From NCBI GenBank assembly GCA_020853075.1, contig JADYZS010000063.1, positions 1 to 6,510 of the forward strand: a stretch of 6,510 nt of DNA, given 5' to 3'. Below the pieces are notes generated by a model. It saw only the letters and a program-made list of their open reading frames with translations, ran no database searches and was not told the origin of the DNA. Positions 1 through 4,190 of the stretch are shown in pieces. The position numbers and the translations under genes are program-made. Within the stretch, counting starts at the first letter, position 1. Each line of letters starts with the position of its first letter. This DNA comes from Anaerolineae bacterium. Its GTDB lineage: Bacteria > Chloroflexota > Anaerolineae > JADYZS01.

Positions 1-1719
1 CCAATAGTGCGGCTTGACGAAGACGATATGGCGGCGATGGACGACGCCGTACTCTTCAGCATAGCCCCGGTGGGTGGCGGCGAAGAAATCCAGGTCTGAT
101 CGGCTATCCCAGGCGACGTCCTCGCCCTGGGCCAGGTGGCGGATCGGGTTAGCCTCCTCCACACAGAGCATGTTGTGCCCGCGTGCCGCCCGATACCACC
201 CTGCATGTTCTGCGACACCGTATCCCTCCGGCGCGATACCGGGGTCCACGGCCAGGGCTGCGCCATCGGCATAACACTCAAAACTGAGAACGTCTTCGTG
301 GGTGTGTACGGCGAAGGGTGCGAAGTTGACAAAGAGATAGCGGGCCTGGCGCGTCCAGTCGCTGCGCATGACCGCGTAGCCAGTATCTGGGTAGATGGCC
401 GAGCTACGCGCTGGGAACGCGATAACCTCTCCCGTTACCAGGCCCGGAGCCGTCGCCAGCGTGGTTGGTCCCAGGAAATCTAGGCGTTGAAAGCGGCGCG
501 CGCCTAACCGAAGCAACCGGTGAACCTCAGTGTCACGCCGCGTGTCATTTACAGGCGGGGGTGTGCCGAAGGGCGTTGTTATCTCTGCCCATAGTGAAAG
601 GCAGGGTTCCAGGACACGGTTGACTTTGCCTTGGGCTCTGCGGTCGTTCGCCAGGTGGCAACGCAGCGCAGCATAGGTCTCCAGAAGGCCAGTCACGTAG
701 GTGGTATAACCGGGCGTTCGTTCCTGATAGCCGCCGTCGGGCAGAAAGTCGCGCTCCAGATGCTCCGAGATAACAGCCTGGGCCTGCTGCCGCCAGGCTG
801 CTGCTTCTCTGAACTCAGGGAGAATCGCACCCGCGTAACCGAGGGTGACGGCGGTCTGGATAGGCCAGTTGTAAGCGTGGTAGGGGTTGCGGCTGCTACA
901 CTGGTAGAGCCAGCGACAATGGCCGAGGACCGTTTTCAGAAGGGAGATACCGGTTGTCGCATCCCACGAAGGAGCGCCACCCAGCGCACGGTAAGCATCC
1001 AGGAGAACTGGCGTGCGCACAGCCATCCCTAGTTCGTACCAGACGACATCCGCGTCAAAGCCGGGCATCCTGTCCACGATGTGGTTGCGTTGGGCGTACC
1101 ATTGGCAGAAGAGTTCCGCCAGAGCATCGGCGTAGCGCGTGTCGCCAGTGAGGACGTAAGCACCGACGACCGGACTCCCCCAGAGCCAGTAGTGCCAGCC
1201 ATATTTGAAGCCGGGGATGCCAAAGTCATGGTTAAAATCAACCACGGGCCCGAACTGGTGTGGGAAGCGGCCATAGCCAAAATTGTGCCGAACCACGTCA
1301 TCGGCCTGGCGCAGAATATCGGCTCGTAGATCAGGCTCAACCTCCACCGCGGCGCGGTACTCGTCCGGCGTCAGGAAAGGTTGGTCCGGCAATCCGGCCC
1401 AACGATAAAGACGCAGCGAGTCGCGCCGCGCCCGCCAATACTGCTGCCAGGAGTGAGCGGCGGCAGCCCAATCGGTACGGGTCGCCGCCGTTGCTATCTC
1501 CACCAAGCCGGGATGTTCCAGGTCAAACGCCTGCCAGAAGTCTGCATCACCGATCTCCCGCATCTGGCGCTCAAAGACGGCAGCATCCAGGTAGAGCGGG
1601 TGATTGCCGCTCAGTCGCAGGTCGGGAGGCAGGCTGGTATTCGGTTTCTCCTTGTCGGGCACCGCCTGCCAGCAGAGGGGGCAGTAATCTTGCCCATCCT
1701 TCTTGAGCCACCAACCCAT
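1..1719 (-). CDS. Heparinase II/III-family polysaccharide lyase, C-terminus cut by the left edge
   Basis: I translated this frame by hand: it starts at ATG 1719-1717 and stays open for 573 codons to base 1, so the stop lies outside the window. Residues about 60-440 look like the helical toroid domain of the family, with VDF, GWHYWLWGSP (about 180-190) and TGDTRYADAL stretches, then NPYHAYNWP and PDGGYQERTPGY. A beta-sandwich domain follows, with AVHTHEDVLSFE and, further on, GHNML. By family analogy, Asn284, Tyr338 and His472 are candidate catalytic residues, and His474, Asp492 and His515 are candidate metal ligands. Known relatives cleave uronate-containing polysaccharides (heparan sulfate, alginate and others) by beta-elimination. 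The substrate here cannot be read from sequence. There is no signal peptide: the N-terminus is MGWWLKKDGQDYCPLC, with an unusual CPLC pair at residues 13-16. An in-frame GTG at 1740 is an alternative start but has no Shine-Dalgarno, whereas ATG 1719 follows GGAGGG. The family call is strong; the exact PL family is open. Confidence 0.88.
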   Translation of the reverse strand, partial: MGWWLKKDGQDYCPLCWQAVPDKEKPNTSLPPDLRLSGNHPLYLDAAVFERQMREIGDADFWQAFDLEHPGLVEIATAATRTDWAAAAHSWQQYWRARRDSLRLYRWAGLPDQPFLTPDEYRAAVEVEPDLRADILRQADDVVRHNFGYGRFPHQFGPVVDFNHDFGIPGFKYGWHYWLWGSPVVGAYVLTGDTRYADALAELFCQWYAQRNHIVDRMPGFDADVVWYELGMAVRTPVLLDAYRALGGAPSWDATTGISLLKTVLGHCRWLYQCSSRNPYHAYNWPIQTAVTLGYAGAILPEFREAAAWRQQAQAVISEHLERDFLPDGGYQERTPGYTTYVTGLLETYAALRCHLANDRRAQGKVNRVLEPCLSLWAEITTPFGTPPPVNDTRRDTEVHRLLRLGARRFQRLDFLGPTTLATAPGLVTGEVIAFPARSSAIYPDTGYAVMRSDWTRQARYLFVNFAPFAVHTHEDVLSFECYADGAALAVDPGIAPEGYGVAEHAGWYRAARGHNMLCVEEANPIRHLAQGEDVAWDSRSDLDFFAATHRGYAEEYGVVHRRHIVFVKPHYW

Positions 1720-1728
1720 TGTCCCTCC
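1720..1728 (-). promoter_or_regulatory. Ribosome binding site of the heparinase-like gene
   Basis: On the minus strand GGAGGG (1728-1723) is followed by ACA and the ATG at 1719. The spacing is short (3-4 bases), but this is the best Shine-Dalgarno in the junction. It favours ATG 1719 over the in-frame GTG at 1740. Confidence 0.6.
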
Positions 1729-1749
1729 GGGTATGGGCACGCAGCAGTC

Positions 1750-3102
1750 TCATGCAGGTACGAAGTCCACGACCTCGCCGCGGCGGAACGCGGCCAGATA
1801 TTCGGCCCGGAACGACTTGATGCGCTCAGGAACGGTGGTGAGTTCGCGCAGGGGCGTCACCATCCGCATGGTTGCGGTTTGGCGCGGGTGAGGGGCCGCG
1901 GTGATTTCCGGCGCGAGGCGGGCAAAGGCGCGACCCCAATCCTTCAGCCTTCCTGCTGCGTCGTACAGTCCGCTGCGACGGCTGGGGTCTAGCGAGGATG
2001 GCGTATCGCGATAGGGCCAGAAGAGCCAGCCGCAAACATCCCCCCGTGTGGCTTCCACTAACGTGGTACACCAGGCTGTCTGCTGTTCCTCGGTGAGCGC
2101 GGGCTGCTCGCGGTTGACGAATAGCACCGGACCACCACCATACCAGCCACACTCTTCCATCAAGACAGGCTTGTTGCCGGCATGAAAGTAGCGCGCCACA
2201 GCGCGCCCGTGCCGGGTAGTTTCGTCCATACCGTCCTTTGTCGCGAAAGGATCGCGATAAATGTTGGGATGGAAGATGTGATGCGGGTAGAAGTGGACAG
2301 AGTTGTAGTCCAACATCGGAGCGAGGCGATGAGGATTGAAAGTCGCGTAAGGGTCCGGCGGATACCAGTCAAACGGCGCGCTCTTCTGATGGAGGCCGAT
2401 GGTGATCAGGTGCGTGTCGTCGGCATTCCGGATAGCCTCGGTCATACGGGCAACGTATTCCTCGGCCAGGTCTTCCCGGAAGCGCTGAAAATCCCAATCC
2501 CAATGGAGGGCCAACGGCTCATCAGGGGCCGGTAGATCCAATGGTGCAGAAGGCGCGTTCCGGGCTTGCCAGTGTACCCACCGCTCGCGCATGGTGGGGG
2601 TCGGTTGCCAGGGAATAGCCGGCTCGTTGTATAGCTCATAAGCGAAGATGGCGGGATGTCCCCGGAGCGCCTTGCCGATAGACTGCCAGGCGATGGCCTG
2701 CGTTGCGATGAGATCGCGCTTGACGAAACATTCCTGGGGCGTCGTCGCGTGCCACCAGGCAGGCGATCCCTCCCAGGTGCCGGGGCCGGAGAAGATCACA
2801 TGGATCTCATGCGCGGCGGCGATCTCCAACATGCGTTCCATCTTGGCAATGCCCGCCGCACTCGTCCGGTTGGGAGCAGACAGTACGTTCGTCAGCGTGG
2901 TGAAAACCCGCACGATGTTGACGCCGATGGCTTGCATGTGGTCAAAGTGCTCGCCAACGCGGGAGGGGTCAAACTGTTCCCACAGGCGCGGCGGCCAGCC
3001 TGTGAAGGGGTCGTAGTAGTTGCAGCCCCACGGTACAAAGGGGCGTTCGCTCCCCTTCTCAACAAATCCCCAGCCCGTGGGGGCAGTGCGTATGAGATCC
3101 AT
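1750..3102 (-). CDS. GH5-like (clan GH-A) glycoside hydrolase, 450 aa
   Basis: This looks like a single (beta/alpha)8-barrel retaining glycosidase of the cellulase/beta-mannanase type. Strand 1 is in PFVPWGCNYYDPF (21-33), and VNIVRVF (61-67) matches the usual conserved Arg strand. YELYNEP puts the presumed acid/base Glu at 160. VHFYPH (269-274) is the typical His/Tyr strand, and VLMEECGW puts the presumed nucleophile at Glu317. GWLFWPYRD (358-366) supplies the conserved Trp near the end of the barrel. The Glu317-Cys-Gly motif replaces the more common Glu-Phe-Gly. The loop after strand 4 is long (about 162-205, rich in Pro and Trp), and a basic tail of about 50 residues follows the barrel. 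No signal peptide or membrane segment is seen, so a cytoplasmic enzyme is inferred. The start is 8 bases after the URO-D stop; the stop is 30 bases before the next gene. The linkage hydrolysed is unknown (mannan, glucan or other beta-glycoside); the family could also be a GH5 relative in clan A. Confidence 0.85.
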   Translation of the reverse strand: MDLIRTAPTGWGFVEKGSERPFVPWGCNYYDPFTGWPPRLWEQFDPSRVGEHFDHMQAIGVNIVRVFTTLTNVLSAPNRTSAAGIAKMERMLEIAAAHEIHVIFSGPGTWEGSPAWWHATTPQECFVKRDLIATQAIAWQSIGKALRGHPAIFAYELYNEPAIPWQPTPTMRERWVHWQARNAPSAPLDLPAPDEPLALHWDWDFQRFREDLAEEYVARMTEAIRNADDTHLITIGLHQKSAPFDWYPPDPYATFNPHRLAPMLDYNSVHFYPHHIFHPNIYRDPFATKDGMDETTRHGRAVARYFHAGNKPVLMEECGWYGGGPVLFVNREQPALTEEQQTAWCTTLVEATRGDVCGWLFWPYRDTPSSLDPSRRSGLYDAAGRLKDWGRAFARLAPEITAAPHPRQTATMRMVTPLRELTTVPERIKSFRAEYLAAFRRGEVVDFVPA

Positions 3103-3111
3103 CTGACCCCC
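3103..3111 (-). promoter_or_regulatory. Weak G-rich ribosome binding site overlapping the URO-D stop
   Basis: On the minus strand the URO-D stop TAG (3113-3111) runs directly into GGGG, giving a run of five G (3111-3107) four bases before the GH5-like ATG at 3102. It is a poor match to the consensus, so initiation probably depends on ribosomes finishing the upstream gene. Confidence 0.45.
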
Positions 3112-4190
3112 TATTTATACCACGCGTGTTCGTTTGCCACTTCCAGAGCGAACTCAATCTCGTCCAGGGGCGTGTTCTCCATAGCGATGTGCGATGTGCA
3201 GAAAATGAACCCGCCGCCCGGCTTCAGATCGCGCATATTGTGCACAATCTCATCCCGCACCGCGTTCAGGTCCTGTTCCTCCCGCCCCAGTGTCGCCCGC
3301 ACGTCAAGCCCGCCATAGATGGTCAAGATGTCACCGTAGGTCTTCTTCACTTTCAACATGTCCATACCAGCCGACTCCTGTACCGGATGCAGGCAGCGAA
3401 TCCCCAGCTGGATGATGCCGTCTATCACATCCCAAATGTAGCCATCGCTGTGGAGTGAGACGGGGGCTCCCCGCCGCACGGCATGTTCTGTAATAAGCCG
3501 CTCGGCAGGGTAGATGATCTCCCACCACAGGTTTGGGTTGAAGAGAAGCCTTTTATTCATCCCCCAGTCGTCGGAAACATGAATCACATCGCAGCCCAGA
3601 TCAAGACAGTTGTCCACATAGCGCTGCGCCCAGCGGGCAATGCGCTCAAAAAAGAGTTTTAGTTTCTCCGGCTCAAGGGCCATGTACTCAAAGCATTGTT
3701 GCAGACCGATAATGCCGTTGCCACATTCAAAGACACCGGGCGTCTGCACAAAGATGGCGCGACCGCGCTGCTCTTTATGAAAGGCGATATCCTCTTTGAT
3801 TGGCGCGTAGAGATCGGAGTCGTCAGGGTCTGTGAACGGCAACTCCATGATCTGATCTAGGGTAGGGACATCTCCATAAATGTTGCGGCTGCTAGGCGCG
3901 CCGCCCGTCTCTGCTCCCGTCTCCGTCTCGGCGAGGCGATCCGATTCAGCCTGCCGCTCGGCGTCCAGCGCATCAGGCATATCCGCCGAGACTTTGGCCC
4001 GTTGGAAAACGCCCTTAGATGGGAAAGTCTGCCACATATCTATGTTGAAGCAATCGTAGAACGCGGCCTCGGAGCCATATTTGGCACGGATTGTCTCGTT
4101 GATGGGTGACCAGAAGAGCCAGATGTAGAGTGGAACACGGTCCGCCTCGCGGTGTTCCAGGGCGGCAAAGACGCGCTCTCGTCCTAACAT
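3111..4190 (-). CDS. URO-D/MtaA-family protein (uroporphyrinogen decarboxylase domain), not HemE
   Basis: The 359-residue product opens with MLGRERVFAALEHREADRVP, the usual start of non-haem URO-D-family proteins. It continues through a TIM barrel with HVSDDWG (204-210), SLHSDGYIWDVI (245-256) and IYGGLDVRATL (291-301), ending in GGGFIFCTSHIAMENTP (325-341). The length is normal for the family. HemE's N-terminal MRQAGR signature is absent, so haem synthesis is unlikely. Characterised non-haem members (MtaA, MtbA, CmuA) transfer methyl groups between corrinoid and a thiol using a His-x-Cys...Cys zinc site. Here the matching positions appear to be His247-Ser-Asp249 and Cys331. Residues about 73-102 form a charged, Ala/Glu/Thr-rich insert. 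The gene overlaps the GH106-like gene by 7 bases and is followed after 8 bases by the GH5-like gene, so it is probably co-expressed with a glycan degradation set. The family call is firm; the reaction is unknown. No corrinoid protein or partner methyltransferase is in the window. Confidence 0.85.
   Translation of the reverse strand: MLGRERVFAALEHREADRVPLYIWLFWSPINETIRAKYGSEAAFYDCFNIDMWQTFPSKGVFQRAKVSADMPDALDAERQAESDRLAETETGAETGGAPSSRNIYGDVPTLDQIMELPFTDPDDSDLYAPIKEDIAFHKEQRGRAIFVQTPGVFECGNGIIGLQQCFEYMALEPEKLKLFFERIARWAQRYVDNCLDLGCDVIHVSDDWGMNKRLLFNPNLWWEIIYPAERLITEHAVRRGAPVSLHSDGYIWDVIDGIIQLGIRCLHPVQESAGMDMLKVKKTYGDILTIYGGLDVRATLGREEQDLNAVRDEIVHNMRDLKPGGGFIFCTSHIAMENTPLDEIEFALEVANEHAWYK
3905..3929 (-). 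repeat. Degenerate hexamer repeat inside the URO-D gene
   Basis: The 7-mer CCGTCTC (plus strand) occurs three times, at 3905-3911, 3917-3923 and 3923-3929, in register with a 6-base period. It lies in frame and encodes the ETETGAET part of the hydrophilic insert. It looks like a small slippage expansion rather than a regulatory site. Confidence 0.55.

Noticed and set aside
1381..1992. Plus-strand open frame of 203 codons
   Set aside because: It lies antisense across the lyase and GH5-like genes, both with clear family motifs, and its translation is Arg/Pro/Gly-rich with no recognisable domain. It is a shadow frame of GC-rich coding DNA.
3103..3110. Possible promoter or terminator between the URO-D and GH5-like genes
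   Set aside because: There are only eight bases between stop and start, and no hairpin or T-run; it is too short for either.
2656..3318. Plus-strand open frame of 220 codons
   Set aside because: It is antisense to the GH5-like and URO-D genes, crosses their junction, and has no domain-like pattern.
3111..4190. Annotation as haem-pathway uroporphyrinogen decarboxylase (hemE)
   Set aside because: The N-terminal HemE signature (MRQAGR) is missing, with LYIWLFW at that place, and the gene sits among glycosidases, not haem genes.
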